A stretch of DNA of 64,000 nucleotides from Dipteris shenzhenensis. Taxonomy: Eukaryota > Polypodiophyta > Polypodiopsida > Gleicheniales. Shown here in pieces: positions 1-10,548 of this stretch. The notes below the pieces were generated by a model. It ran no database searches. It was not told where the DNA came from and was given only the letters and a program-made list of their open reading frames with translations. The DNA lies in the NCBI GenBank assembly GCA_047967505.1, contig CM106538.1; one strand, given 5' to 3'. Position 1 is the first letter of the stretch. Every line of letters begins with the position of its first letter. A program made the position numbers and the translations under genes.

Positions 1-300
1 TAGAGTTATGAAGGGCGGCATCACATGGGGTTTCAGGTTTTAACCCCTAGCATCGCTATATAGCGACGCTAGTCAGTTGCGATATAGTGATGTTGTATAT
101 CTTGCATCATATAACGAAGGAGGAGAGATTTTTTTTTCTCGCAATAGAGTTGTGAAGGGTGGCATCATGTGGGGTTTCGAGTTTTAGCCTCCAACATCGC
201 TATATAGCCATGCTGGTGAGTCACTATATAGCAATGTTGTATATCCTAGAAGCATCACTATATAGTGATGGAATAGGGTATAACATCACTATGTAGTGAT
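1..300. repeat. ~144-bp tandem duplication rich in short palindromes
   Basis: A block starting at base 1 (TAGAGTTATGAAGGGCGGCA) recurs at about 145 with point changes. Within and after the two copies, the palindrome ATCGCTATATAGCGA and degraded forms such as ATCACTATATAGTGAT occur repeatedly to about 302. I see no coding potential. The array may continue to the left of the window. Confidence 0.75.
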
Positions 301-657
301 GGTTCAGGACACTAAATCTAACAAGAGAAGGAAGGAGCTCATGGGTGGCTATTTTTTGGATCTTAATGGATTTCCTTGCATTTTGTGTTGTGATTTTGGA
401 GATGTGCAAATGGAAGGGACGAATCAGATGATCTGTCAATGTCCGGGAGCATAGAGTGACTTACGGAGAGGTTGTATTATTATTGCACTCATTGCAAGCG
501 AGAAGTATAATATCAACACTGTATTGTCATGCGCCACTTACGGATGTATGGGGAGGAGCCTGCACCAGTACCCACCATTGGTGGTGCACGTGGTGATGGA
601 TCATTAGTAAGTCAATGCTATTTGAGTTCGTGAATATTGCATGCGTACACGAAACGA
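301..657. other. No recognisable gene
   Basis: Short open frames only. Nothing here resembles gypsy gag or protease, so the gypsy remnant that follows is truncated at its 5' side. Confidence 0.5.
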
Positions 658-1602
658 AACCTTGAGACAAGATCTTATATTTACAAAGGATGGTACTATG
701 CGTTTATGCATAGATTACTGAGTACTAAATAAAATCACCATAAAAAATAAGTATCCTATGCCTTGCATTGATGAGCTCTTTGATCAATTGCAAGGGGCAA
801 AATACTTTACTAAAATTGATTTAAATTCAAGATATCACCAAGTACGAATTAGGGAAGAGGATGTCCCTAAGACATCATTTCGTACTAGGTATGGGCATTA
901 TCAATTTAAAGCAATGCCATTTGGATTAACAAATGCTCTAGCAACTTTCATGACACTTATGATGAATAGTGTCTTAAGGCCATATCTAGGGAAATTTACT
1001 ATAGCATTTTTAGATGATATCCTTATTTATAGTAAAACTAGGAAAAAGCATTTGGAAAATTTGCAAAAAGTGTTCCAGCTACTTAGAGATAATTCACTCT
1101 TTGCTAAAGAATCCAAATGTGAATTCTTTGCAAAAGAATTAAAATACTTGGGACATATAATATCCCAAGAATGGGTTCATTTGGACCCTGACAAAGTAAG
1201 AGCCATATTGGAATCCTACAAATCTAGAAGAATTACAGATATTCTTAGGTTTGTTAGGATTCTCTAGGAGATTCATCTAGGATTATGCTAAGATTGTTGT
1301 TCCAATGATGGACTAGCTTAAGGTGAAGGGAAGCACAATCATAACCTCAAAAGAGAAGTTTCGAAAAATTAAAAGTAGCTATAGTACCAGCTCCTGTCTT
1401 AAAAGTAGTGGATCCCAATGAACCATTCATGGTTGAGACAGATGCTAGTGATTTTGCTGTTGGATGGTACTTTTACAAAAAGCTTGACCAGTGGCTTTTG
1501 AAAGCAAAAAGTTAGATCATGCCAAATGGAATTACTAGCCATATGAGAAGGAACTATATGCTATAGTCTATGCTTTAGAAAAGTGGAGGAACTACTTATA
1601 TG
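658..1602 (+). pseudogene. Ty3/gypsy reverse transcriptase and start of RNase H (decayed)
   Basis: The RT domain is clear: KDGTMRLCIDY, then a TGA stop, then LNKITIKNKYPMP, KIDLNSRYHQVRI, KAMPFGLTNA and the catalytic FLDDILIYS. The longest open piece is 758-1267. It continues in other frames into an RNase H start (EPFMVETDASDFAVG, then YEKELYAIVYALEKWRNYLY) up to a short-element insertion at 1603. In-frame stops and frameshifts show that it is dead. The motif spacing is that of a chromovirus-type gypsy pol, which matches the chromodomain in the same orientation at 12.5 kb. Confidence 0.88.
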
Positions 1603-2049
1603 CCTGGGGGATTCACTCTTCATTAAAGGGGGACGTCACCTGCGTGCATGAACTTCAAGAAAACCCCCTATTTAAGATCCACGTAGGATGATAAAACACC
1701 CCTATTTAAGCTTATAAGATACCACCAAAATTCCATTATGTCCCCCCCTTTCCTTAAATCTACATTCTTTCTCAAGCATTTACATTACACAATAAGCAAA
1801 TTTAGGTTACTTTCCCTATCACTATTTAAAACCATACACAAAATCAAACTTGTTTGGACTAGTTACCCAAGGTAACCTATATTATGTCCCCCCTTCTGAA
1901 ACATGACATGGTCCCCCTAGCTTAAATTCAATATTGGGGAAAAAAAAAGGGCCCCCACCCCTAATGTATAAGCTTATGCCTCATTTCAAAAAAACCCCCT
2001 ATTGTACACTCACGTGATATCATAAGTTTCCCCTTGTGAATCCCCCGGG
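1603..2049. mobile_element. hAT-like MITE, copy 1 (447 bp), inserted in gypsy RNase H
   Basis: The insertion interrupts the gypsy frame at the codons for YLYG. It is flanked by an exact 8-bp direct repeat CTTATATG (1595-1602 and 2050-2057). The ends are inverted repeats: CCTGGGGGATTCAC at the left and GTGAATCCCCCGGG at the right, with one mismatch in 14. It has no coding frame. Near the left end it contains GACGTCACCTGCGTGCA and near the right ACACTCACGTG, both also present in the second copy at 15163. An 8-bp target duplication points to the hAT superfamily; the family name is unknown to me. Confidence 0.85.
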
Positions 2050-2345
2050 CTTATATGGTGCAAAATTTTAGATCATCTTTGATCAAGAGAGCATTAAGTG
2101 GATTTGTAATCATCCAGAGCTAAAAGGTAAATGTGAGTTAGATCCTCACTTCTATGAAATATGGAAAGCAATTAGAAATAGGGATCTAACTAATCGAGAG
2201 GCTTTCACTAAGGAGTCACATGGAAATGGCAACACACCATAGGTTGGTGATAAAGGACTCAAGTGGAAAAAATATACTATTGAAGATGGCTACCTACTCT
2301 ACAAGGGCAGAGTATGTGCCTCGGATAATGGATCATTGTTTGCTT
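2050..2345 (+). pseudogene. Ty3/gypsy RNase H end and connection region (decayed)
   Basis: Directly after the MITE target duplication the gypsy frame resumes (GAKF, ESIKWICNHPELKG, DPHFYEIWKAI). It then reads KKYTIEDGYLLYKGRVC, the stretch that precedes the integrase zinc-binding region in gypsy polyproteins. Homology is lost near 2345 and appears to resume at about 11.48 kb. Several stops are present. Confidence 0.75.
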
Positions 2346-4451
2346 AGGTGCAGCCATTTTTTATGAGGTTCAGGGACTTTTTTGTATATAGGTATCTTGC
2401 ATGACCCATAACTTATGCATTGCTCAACGAAATTCGGCAAAATTTGTTGTAGTACACATTCCAAACTTGAATATGAGAGCAAAAAATTATGAAATAAGTA
2501 TTTGTAACGAGAGCCTTAAAGCATTACAAGTGCTATGTTACATGTAAAGCATGCATCCTAAAGACTATAGGATATATCAATTTATTCAAAAACATCAAAA
2601 TTTTGTTCTATACATGCATGCAAACAAGTAATCATTCTAAAGTACACTACATGAGCTTCTCCTCAACCCAATGACAAACCTAAATGAGTTCATTATGCAT
2701 GGGTTAACGGGCCTCCAATGTGATGCATATCCATTTGAGGGCATGCTCCATAACTTATTTTTGATTTGTTGAAAACCAAAACGGATTGAAAATTTGAAAT
2801 CCAAACTATTGGGTTTAGTATATGGTGGTCTTAAAACATTGATAGTTGTTGGTATTGCTATCTAGATTCATCCTAAAATGGAAGAAGTTGGAAAAGTGCA
2901 ATTTGTGCATGTGCAAAAATATTTTAATAAATCCAACACTATTTATAAGTTTGAATTGCTTCTTTTTCCATGCATTTGATTGCTATATAGCTCATAAGCA
3001 TGCCAAAGGTCATTGCATGTAATAATACATAGCATCAAACCTGATGGCATGCTCTTTAGCCTATTTGTGTTTTGAAGCATTTTAGGCCACATTGCACTTG
3101 TTTGGGATATCCAAGTCTGCTGACGTGTATCGTCGGAGGGGGGGAAAACCGGCAGTTAAAATTTTGCTACTCCCATAAATTTTGAATTTTCACACCTCCC
3201 ACCCATCAAATCTTGGAAGATTAAGTACTTGCAACCTGCCCCCGCCCCTGCCCCTGCCCTGCAGCAACCCGCATGCACCTCGACGTGACCTTACACAGAC
3301 TTGGCTTGCCCATTGTCTTCTTTCGGGTCATTTGTCTTCTGTTCTTTGCTTGCCTCACTAGCTACCTTCTCTGTTTCTATTCTGGATTGATCGTGGCCAT
3401 GGTGTTAATGGCCACATGTAGCTCACCATGGCTTGCAAGAGAAGCAAAGAGAGGCTGCGATACAGCAAAGTTGAAAAGCTAGGTCAAGGCACAAGGAACA
3501 GAGTGCGAGTCGAGGAAAGAACTGGCACAATAGGGAATCGGCACACTTTTGCAACATCTGCAAAGGGAGAAACAACAAGAACAAAGAAGACTCCTTGCAG
3601 AGCAATAGCAAGAAGCGGTTACAGATGCACACATTCGATCATTGCCATCGAAGCAAAGAACCTCCAAAGAACACGAGTTGTGGTATCACGATTGCTGGGA
3701 GCATTCAAGGCAGCAACATCAAGCCATTCAAGTGATTACCAGTCTCAAGTCTTCACAAGCTTTAGCATGCACCCTAAAATTCGTAGAGTAATAACCCTAC
3801 CAAAACCTCGGGAGATGCACGCCAAAGAGGTGATGCTCTCTAACCTAAGAAATGGCCTATAGAAAGTGGAAGGAGTGCACAATTTAGACCAACTAGTTGC
3901 AAAGAGGGTGATATTAGCTATGTTAGCGTCCCCTAAAACAAAGGAGAAATAGCTTGGGTGCACAATGTCGAAGATGTTGTCAATTAGAAGGACCAATGTG
4001 GCTCTAGCCATTGAATGCAGAGTAGAAGCAATACTCGTTCATCCCGATCCGAGAAGTCTATGGGCTTCAATAGAATGTAAGAAAAGGAGGGATAGCCTAA
4101 GTGTGGAAGTCATTGCTGTAGTGAGATGACATTTTGCAACAAAATACGAGAGTTTCTCCAAATCGAAAGAACATGTGTAAGAAGCAGATGGGACACAAGG
4201 GATAATTTTTATATAACCTGTTATTGGATATAGATGTACATTGTAATCTCTTTTGCTCAATTTTCACTCGATAAATTGTACTTTTGCACTCATTTATATT
4301 TACTACAAGAAGGACTAAAATACCAAGAAAAAAGAACTACAATTTCCTTGGTTTATGACCAAAATAGTGCTAAAATGACTCTAACGACCCCACCATTGTG
4401 GTTGCATGGAGATACATCTAGAAAAATACAATTAAACTTTTAGAAAATATT
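2346..4451. other. Unassigned 2.1 kb between the gypsy halves
   Basis: No family recognised. It holds a C-rich run of CCCCTGC-like units near 3238-3262 and a 144-codon open frame (3428-3862, +) that is basic and resembles nothing I know. A neighbouring frame has scattered Cys/His but no complete zinc-finger spacing. It may be part of an element inserted into the gypsy copy, or older flanking DNA. Confidence 0.4.
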
Positions 4452-4601
4452 ATTGATGATATGGCCCTTGAGGGGTCCCCTCTAGGGGCAAGGGCCATGT
4501 CAACGTGCATTATACAATATCCAGGATGCCACTGGACAAAAATGGCATGTCGATATGGCCCTTGCCCCTAGAGGGGACCCCTCAACGGCTATATCATCAA
4601 T
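4452..4601. repeat. 150-bp hairpin element with ~53-bp inverted arms
   Basis: The arms 4452-4504 and 4549-4601 are reverse complements with about four mismatches, around a 44-bp loop. Each arm contains its own palindrome: GGCCCTTG pairing with CAAGGGCC around GAGGGGTCCCCTCTAGGGG. The outer ends read ATTGATGAT and ATCATCAAT. I see no coding sequence and no clear target duplication. It could be a foldback MITE or a small-RNA hairpin. Confidence 0.8.
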
Positions 4602-4747
4602 TGCATTTTGCATGGTTGCACAACGGAATACATTTTTCTTGGTACACAAATATATAACTCAAAGAACAAGTGCAGTGGCTTTCATAGATCTCCTTCTGTT
4701 TGCCAGCATGTTGGTCATCATAGGCCTCCTCTTGTAATACGTAAAAA

Positions 4748-4928
4748 TGAGAGTGCTCTCAACGGAAGCAAGAACGGAAGAGGGAGAGAGAGCGAGACAG
4801 AGAGACAGAGAGCCACACAAGATTTGGTGGGTGCAGAACCACCCTAATCTTCTTTTTCATTCATTTATATATGTGTTTGAGTATTGTACATAACCGGGGT
4901 AAAGGCACAGTGACCTTTAACCCCCACA
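4748..4928 (-). repeat. Copia-A 3' LTR (181 bp)
   Basis: On the element strand it starts TGTGGGGGTTAAAGG and ends GAGAGCACTCTCA, the expected TG...CA ends. A TATATAAATG sequence about midway is a likely TATA box. It differs from the 5' LTR by one T only. Confidence 0.95.
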
Positions 4929-4939
4929 ACCTCCCACTT
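4929..4939 (-). other. Copia-A polypurine tract
   Basis: On the minus strand AAGTGGGAGGT lies directly before the 3' LTR, the position of the plus-strand primer site in LTR retrotransposons. Confidence 0.75.
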
Positions 4940-4981
4940 AAAGGACAATGTGCCTTTAAGGGAGAACAACCAGTGAGCATA

Positions 4982-6646
4982 CTATCCAATGCCCATCAAT
5001 ACATGACAATACTCAAACCGTTGACTAGGTAGACTCTTCGTCAGCATATCTGCAGGGTTATCATCTGTATGAACCTTGACAAGCTCTATGCACTTGTCCT
5101 CAAGTACCTCCCTGATGAAATGATACCTGACCTCAATGTGTTTGGTCTTTGCATGAAAGACCGGATTCCGTGCTAGCTGAATAGTACTCATGGAATCACT
5201 ATGCAATGTCGGTACACCTGTATGAATCCCCAAATCTCCCACTAGCCGATCAAGCCATATAGCCTCCTTGCAACCCTCTGTGGCTGCAACATACTCTGCC
5301 TCTGTGGTAGACAAAGCCACGCACTTCTGTGCGCGAGACATCCACGACACTGCACCACCTGCAAAGGTGAACACATAACCAGAAGTGGATCTCCTACTAT
5401 CCACATGCCCTGCATAGTCTGAATCTGTGTACCCAAGTACACGCATGTCTCCTCTACCAAAGCAAATGCACATCTCCTTGGTACCCTTCATGTACCTCAT
5501 GATGCACTTAACTGCCTCCCAATGCCTCTTTCCTGGATTAGCCATATAGCGGCTAACAACTCCCACTGCAAATGCAATGTCTGGTCTAGTAGCTATCATA
5601 GCATACATAAGACTCCCAACTGCTGATGCATAAGGAACCTTGGCCATCATGGCCTTTTCCTCATCTGATTTGGGACTCTCTGTATGACTCAGTTTCACAT
5701 ATGGAGGCAATGGAGTACTCACTGCCTTCCCCCCCTCCATATTGAAACGCTGCAATACTTTTGTAACATACTCTTTTTGTGAAAGCCAAAGGAGTTTCCT
5801 ACTCCGATCACGCGTGATGCGCATACCAAGAATATGACCTACAAATCCCAAATCCTTCATATCAAAGGCCTCATGCAACTTGGCCTTTAATGCATCTAGC
5901 TCATAAGTATTCTTGCTAGCCAATAGCATATCATCCACATATAGTGCCAAGATTATCAGGCTATTATCCTTAGCCCTTTTAGTGTAGAGGCAGTGATCAA
6001 TTTCACTCCTTCTGAAACCCTGGGACCGAATGAAAGCATCAAAATTTTGATACCATTCTCTAGGTGCTTGCTTAAGACCATAGAGACTCTTTTTCAGCTT
6101 GCAAACTAAATGCTCTTTGCCCTTTTCTTCAAAGCCTTCCGGCTGCACCATGTAAATTTCCTCATGCAAGAAAGCTGTCTTGACATCCATTTGCATAAGC
6201 TCCATATCCTCTACTGCCACTAGTCCAAGCATGCATCTAAGTGTGGTCATCTTCACAATCGGAGAGAATATCTCATCAAAGTCCACACCCTTCTCTTGCT
6301 TGAACCCTTTAGCAACCAAACGGGCCTTGTATCTAGGCACATCATCACCTGTGACCTTCATTTTGTAGACCCATTTACATGGCAATGCTTTCTTTCCATG
6401 TGGCAAAGAAACCAAGTCCCAAGTCTTATTCTTCATAAGTGAACTCATCTCTGATTGCATAGCATACTCCCACTTGCGTTGATCCTCACGCATCATAGCC
6501 TCTCTGTAGCAAGAAGGCTCCCTGCAATCAGTAAGCATCACATAGTCTACCCCGCAATCAGTAAGCATCATAGCCTCTCTGTAGCAAGAAGGCTCCCCGC
6601 AATCAGTAAGCATCACATAGTCTACCCCGCAATCAGTAAGCATCAC
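4982..6646 (-). CDS. Copia-A reverse transcriptase and RNase H
   Basis: This 554-codon frame is the C-terminal half of a copia polyprotein. The RT starts near KWVYKMK (about residue 91), with RYKARLVAKGF, MDVKTAFLH (154-161), KLKKSLYGLKQAPREWY and the catalytic YVDD at 236-239. RNase H follows, with GYTDSDYAG (D408, D410), STTEAEY (E449) and HSDS (D484), ending in HTDDNPADMLTKSL. The catalytic residues are present. The stretch AFLHEEIYM looks a few residues shorter than the usual AFLHGDLEEEIYM. The first ~50 residues are a tandem duplication (MMLTDCGVDYV and EPSCYREAMM units), and the frame is offset from the upstream gag-pol frame, overlapping it by 14 bases. It has no start of its own that I would trust, so it would need a frameshift or a different master copy to be made. 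Confidence 0.93.
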   Translation of the reverse strand: MMLTDCGVDYVMLTDCGEPSCYREAMMLTDCGVDYVMLTDCREPSCYREAMMREDQRKWEYAMQSEMSSLMKNKTWDLVSLPHGKKALPCKWVYKMKVTGDDVPRYKARLVAKGFKQEKGVDFDEIFSPIVKMTTLRCMLGLVAVEDMELMQMDVKTAFLHEEIYMVQPEGFEEKGKEHLVCKLKKSLYGLKQAPREWYQNFDAFIRSQGFRRSEIDHCLYTKRAKDNSLIILALYVDDMLLASKNTYELDALKAKLHEAFDMKDLGFVGHILGMRITRDRSRKLLWLSQKEYVTKVLQRFNMEGGKAVSTPLPPYVKLSHTESPKSDEEKAMMAKVPYASAVGSLMYAMIATRPDIAFAVGVVSRYMANPGKRHWEAVKCIMRYMKGTKEMCICFGRGDMRVLGYTDSDYAGHVDSRRSTSGYVFTFAGGAVSWMSRAQKCVALSTTEAEYVAATEGCKEAIWLDRLVGDLGIHTGVPTLHSDSMSTIQLARNPVFHAKTKHIEVRYHFIREVLEDKCIELVKVHTDDNPADMLTKSLPSQRFEYCHVLMGIG

Positions 6647-6660
6647 ATAGTCTATCAGGC
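6491..6660 (-). repeat. 75-bp tandem duplication plus partial unit at the INT/RT junction
   Basis: The block beginning CATCATAGCCTCTCTGTAGC at 6491 recurs at 6566. A 30-bp sub-unit GCAATCAGTAAGCATCACAT is present four times in all. The expansion lies exactly where the gag-PR-INT frame ends and the RT frame begins. Confidence 0.9.
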
Positions 6661-9122
6661 GGTCTAGACACTCTAGATGATCTTCTCAAGGGCATTTCAG
6701 CTTGCTGTCCCACTTGCATATCAGCCACATTTGGCTCATCATTTCCACCAATAGATGATCCATCATCTACCCTTGATTGTATACCTATGGGAGTACTTGG
6801 TTGTACCATTTCTTGCACATTTGGTGCATGGACAGCTTGCTGTCTATCAATATATGTAGGTGGATTCACATCCTGGAAAGTTATTTTTCTCATTTCCACA
6901 TCCCTCATGGGTGCCTTATGCATCTTTTTCTCATTGAAGACCACATCATGGCTGCGTATGATCTTCTTTGCTTCTGGATCCCAGAGACGATAGCCCATCT
7001 CTCCACTTTCACCATAACCTAGAAAGATGCATTTCCTAGACTTAGGATCTAGCTTCTTTCGAAGCTCTTTTGGCACATGTGCATATGCCTCACACCCAAA
7101 TATACGCAAATGAGAGTAAGAGGGCTTCTTGCCACTCCATGCCTCTTCAGGAATACCACCATCCAAACTCTTACTAGGTGATCTATTGATCACATGCACT
7201 GCAGTCTTCATTGCCTCAGCCCAAAAACCACCAGAAAGACTTGCATTGGAAAGCATGCATTGCAACCTTTCTTGAATGGTACGGTTCATCTTTTCTGCAA
7301 CTAGATTTTGCTCTGGAGTACGAGGGGATGTAAGCTCCCTCTTAATCCCACGAGTATCACAGAAATGTTGAAAGTCATGAGAGAGATACTCTCCACCATT
7401 GTCAGTCCGTAGGCATTTAAGCGTTCTACCTGACTGATTCTCAACCAAGGCCAGCCATTTCTGAAATACCTGGAACACATCACTCTTCCGAGCTATAGCA
7501 TAAGCCCACACTTTCCTAGTTGCATCATCAATGAATGTCACATAGTATTCAGCCCCGCCTAATGACCGTGTAGGCATGGGACCACATACGTCTGAATGCA
7601 CCAAATCAAGCATTTCAAACTCTTTCTTTCCCCTTCTTTTATGGGCTGATTTAGTCTGCTTCCCATAGAGACAATGCTCACAAAATTCAAAATCAGAGAA
7701 ACTCAAATGCGGTACATAACCCAAACGGCATAAGAGTTTCATTCCATTCTGGCTCATGTGCCCCAACCTGCAATGCCACAAAGAAGTGCTTGGCTGCTCG
7801 GTTATTGCAACAACATGATCAAATACCCCTGATACATGTAAGGGATACAAAGTCCCACACTTGGCACCCCTGGCCAAAAGCATAGAGCCCTTTTGAATTT
7901 TCCAACTCTGAAAGCCAAAAGTGGTGTGAAAACCAGCATCATCTAGCTGACCCACTGAAATAAGACTCTTAGTCAACTTAGGCACATGTCTCACATGTTT
8001 CAAAACAAATGCAGACCCGTTTGCAAAAGAAAACTTTATGTCACCTGCTCCCACTATGTCACATGCATAGTCATTTCCAAGATGCACACAACCTGTCTTT
8101 CCACCATCATAAGTGGAGAACCATTCCCTATGGGGAGTAACATGGAATGAAGCACCAGAATCCAAAATCCAATCCTGGGAATATGCATCATCTGAAGTGG
8201 TAAGCGACTCTGCAGATAAACTAGACATGAAGAGAACATCATTGTCACTATCACGTGTGACTGCATTGATCTCCTCGATCTTCACTTTTCCTTTGTCCTC
8301 CCTTGGACTCTCTTCCTTTTGATTTGCACCCCAATTTGCATTCTTTTTCTTATCCTTTTGCTCTCTTTTTAGCTTGTAGCAATCCTTTTTCATATGGCCC
8401 TTCTTGCCACAATGGTAACACTCAATGTTCCGTGCCCTGGATTTGCTACGAGACTTCCCTCTTTCTTGGGACTTCCCCTTGAACTGTGATCTTCCCCTTT
8501 GCACATTTAAGGCTGCATCCTGCTTGTTGCCATCCATAGACTTCCGTCTAATCTCCTCAGCCAACAAGCTACCCACAACATCATCAAATTTCAGTACTCC
8601 ACCAGGTGTAGAGTTACTGACAGCTGTACGGAAGGTATCCCATGAGGATGGCAATGAACATAAGAGAAATATTGCCTTAGTCTCCGCATCAAAATTCATT
8701 TTTTGAGCCTGAAGCTGGCTGAAAATAATATTGAATTCATTCAAATGAGAAGCAATGGAGACCCCTTCCTTCATCTGCAGCTCAAACAACCTCTTCATGA
8801 GGTAAACTTTATTAGAGGCAGTTTCCTTTTCATAAGTGGCACACAATTTCTTCCACAAATCTTCCGTAGTCTGCTCATTTACTACTGTGAAATAAACTGA
8901 CTCTGCAAGATGAAGTCTAATAGTAGACTTTGCTAATGCATCCAACTCATTCCAATCATCCTCAGACATATTTGCAGGCTTAGCTTCAATCCCTGCCAAG
9001 GGTTTAATCTGCTTCTTTTGAATAAGCACATCCCTTATCTGTTCTTTCCACAAAGAAAAGTTTGTCCCATCAAACTTTTTAATGCTGAAAAACTCCTTTT
9101 CAGGCATGGAAGAGGATGCCAT
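6633..9122 (-). CDS. Copia-A Gag-protease-integrase polyprotein
   Basis: The likely start is the ATG at 9122 (MASSSMPEKEF); the open frame extends 24 bases further up to another ATG at 9146. Numbered from 9146, Gag covers about 1-240 (FDGTNFSLWK, LWKKLCATYEKE, LNEFNIIFSQL). The zinc knuckle CYHCGKKGHMKKDC is at 243-256, the protease DSGA at 329-332, and the integrase HHCC at H458, H463, C489 and C492. The integrase catalytic D519, D582 and E618 have the D-D-35-E spacing. The usual PQQNGVAER motif reads PEQNLVAEK here. The protein closes with RRSSRVSRPPDRL, typical of the integrase C-terminus, before the repeat and stop. The length and order match a copia polyprotein without its RT half. Confidence 0.95.
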   Translation of the reverse strand: MASSSMPEKEFFSIKKFDGTNFSLWKEQIRDVLIQKKQIKPLAGIEAKPANMSEDDWNELDALAKSTIRLHLAESVYFTVVNEQTTEDLWKKLCATYEKETASNKVYLMKRLFELQMKEGVSIASHLNEFNIIFSQLQAQKMNFDAETKAIFLLCSLPSSWDTFRTAVSNSTPGGVLKFDDVVGSLLAEEIRRKSMDGNKQDAALNVQRGRSQFKGKSQERGKSRSKSRARNIECYHCGKKGHMKKDCYKLKREQKDKKKNANWGANQKEESPREDKGKVKIEEINAVTRDSDNDVLFMSSLSAESLTTSDDAYSQDWILDSGASFHVTPHREWFSTYDGGKTGCVHLGNDYACDIVGAGDIKFSFANGSAFVLKHVRHVPKLTKSLISVGQLDDAGFHTTFGFQSWKIQKGSMLLARGAKCGTLYPLHVSGVFDHVVAITEQPSTSLWHCRLGHMSQNGMKLLCRLGYVPHLSFSDFEFCEHCLYGKQTKSAHKRRGKKEFEMLDLVHSDVCGPMPTRSLGGAEYYVTFIDDATRKVWAYAIARKSDVFQVFQKWLALVENQSGRTLKCLRTDNGGEYLSHDFQHFCDTRGIKRELTSPRTPEQNLVAEKMNRTIQERLQCMLSNASLSGGFWAEAMKTAVHVINRSPSKSLDGGIPEEAWSGKKPSYSHLRIFGCEAYAHVPKELRKKLDPKSRKCIFLGYGESGEMGYRLWDPEAKKIIRSHDVVFNEKKMHKAPMRDVEMRKITFQDVNPPTYIDRQQAVHAPNVQEMVQPSTPIGIQSRVDDGSSIGGNDEPNVADMQVGQQAEMPLRRSSRVSRPPDRLCDAY

Positions 9123-10533
9123 GATGCAAATAAAGCAAAATCCCAAATGCTAGTGCCTACAAGAGAGAATCACACCAAATACCAAGTGCACCCAAATGTG
9201 TATGCCACAATAGAGTGAAATATCACCAAAACTCAAAACTCAAAGCATCTGACTCATGTGCATATACTATGCATCCATATGAGCAAATCTAGCCCAAAAG
9301 AAAATGCCAATAAGTGCCAAATGACTCAAGCATAAACACTGTCCACTGGCATATGCATCAATAATGTCTCATCCAAGAGAGCATAGCACTATCGATGCGT
9401 CACTTGCAATGTGTCAAAGCTATCCCTCAGCATAAAATAGCATCCATGTGCAAAGCGTCCATAAAAATAGCATCCCACAAGGCAATTTGGGCCTATCAGC
9501 GCATCCAACAAGGACCGCAATGCATCCAAATGGCCTATAAATCATCCACTGCAACCCAATGCATACCACGAATGAGCGCACACTACTCAAACTGCAACCA
9601 GAGTGATCTGCATAAGGTATGCTCAAGAAATCATAGTCCCACGGTAATGAGCGCTACTGAAAATAGAACCTGAGATGCTTCAAAACATGGGCGCCATTGC
9701 ATAATCGGACTCAGCAAGAAAATCTGCAAATATCTCTCTTCTGCCAGAACTCCAAAATCCCAACCGATGAGTGAGAAATGGAAGTCAACACTTATCCACT
9801 GCCATGTGGCATAAATCTAAGGTTTCAAAACCTTAGTATGAAAAATGCATAACAGAGAGACGAAATCGAATACACAGAGATTTATAACTCTGAAAATCCT
9901 CCACCGAATCACGCAAGAACTGATAGGTAGGGGTTTTTGGGCATCCGGAACGCAATGGGACAGACGGTTTTGGAAACCGTGGCCTCAATCACTGGGTCCA
10001 ACACACGGACTGAAAAACGTTTTTGGAAACAAAGCTATCTGTAAACTCCACCGGAGTGCGAATGATGAGCAACATAGAAGTTTTAGGACCTCCTGAGTCC
10101 ACCGGAACTGACAGATCTGTAAATGGTTGCTCCAAACTTGAGTTCCAACACCCGGGCAAAAAACGCAGGAATTGACACAGTGAGTCGGAAATCCACTGAA
10201 ATGATCTCAGATTCAAGAATGAAGGTGTTTCCAAGCTCCTAAAGTAATGTGGACACCAAAAGCAAGCAATAGTTGCCTCCACAAGTCAATACGGAGTCTC
10301 TGTCATCGAACGAAACAGGGAAAAGCTCAAAAAACGACTTTTTCTTTGAAAGCTCTTAACAGGCTCTCAAAACCACTTCGTAAAGCCAAAGTGACTTTTC
10401 CAAAGGTTCCTCCAAGGTCTCTGCACACTCGGATGCAAGTAAAGTCACCCACAAAGCTTCCCACAGAGCTTCTCCTTCCTCCCACAGAGCTACTGAGCTT
10501 CAAGCATTCACGCACGCTCAGCTAGATCACTCG
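9123..10533 (-). other. Copia-A 5' untranslated leader (~1.4 kb)
   Basis: The stretch between PBS and gag start has no conserved protein. Its small frames are not supported by homology. It is long for a copia leader and probably carries packaging and dimerisation signals, but I see no defined structure. Confidence 0.6.
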
Positions 10534-10546
10534 GGCTCTGATACTA
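10534..10546 (-). other. Copia-A primer-binding site (initiator Met tRNA)
   Basis: On the minus strand TAGTATCAGAGCC follows the 5' LTR after two bases. It matches the common plant copia PBS TGGTATCAGAGCC at 12 of 13 positions, complementary to initiator methionine tRNA. Confidence 0.88.
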
Positions 10547-10548
10547 GT

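Noticed and set aside
3428-3862. 144-codon plus-strand frame as a gene
   Set aside because: Basic, with no recognisable domain, and overlapped by equally long frames on the other strand. Kept only as a note in the unassigned stretch.
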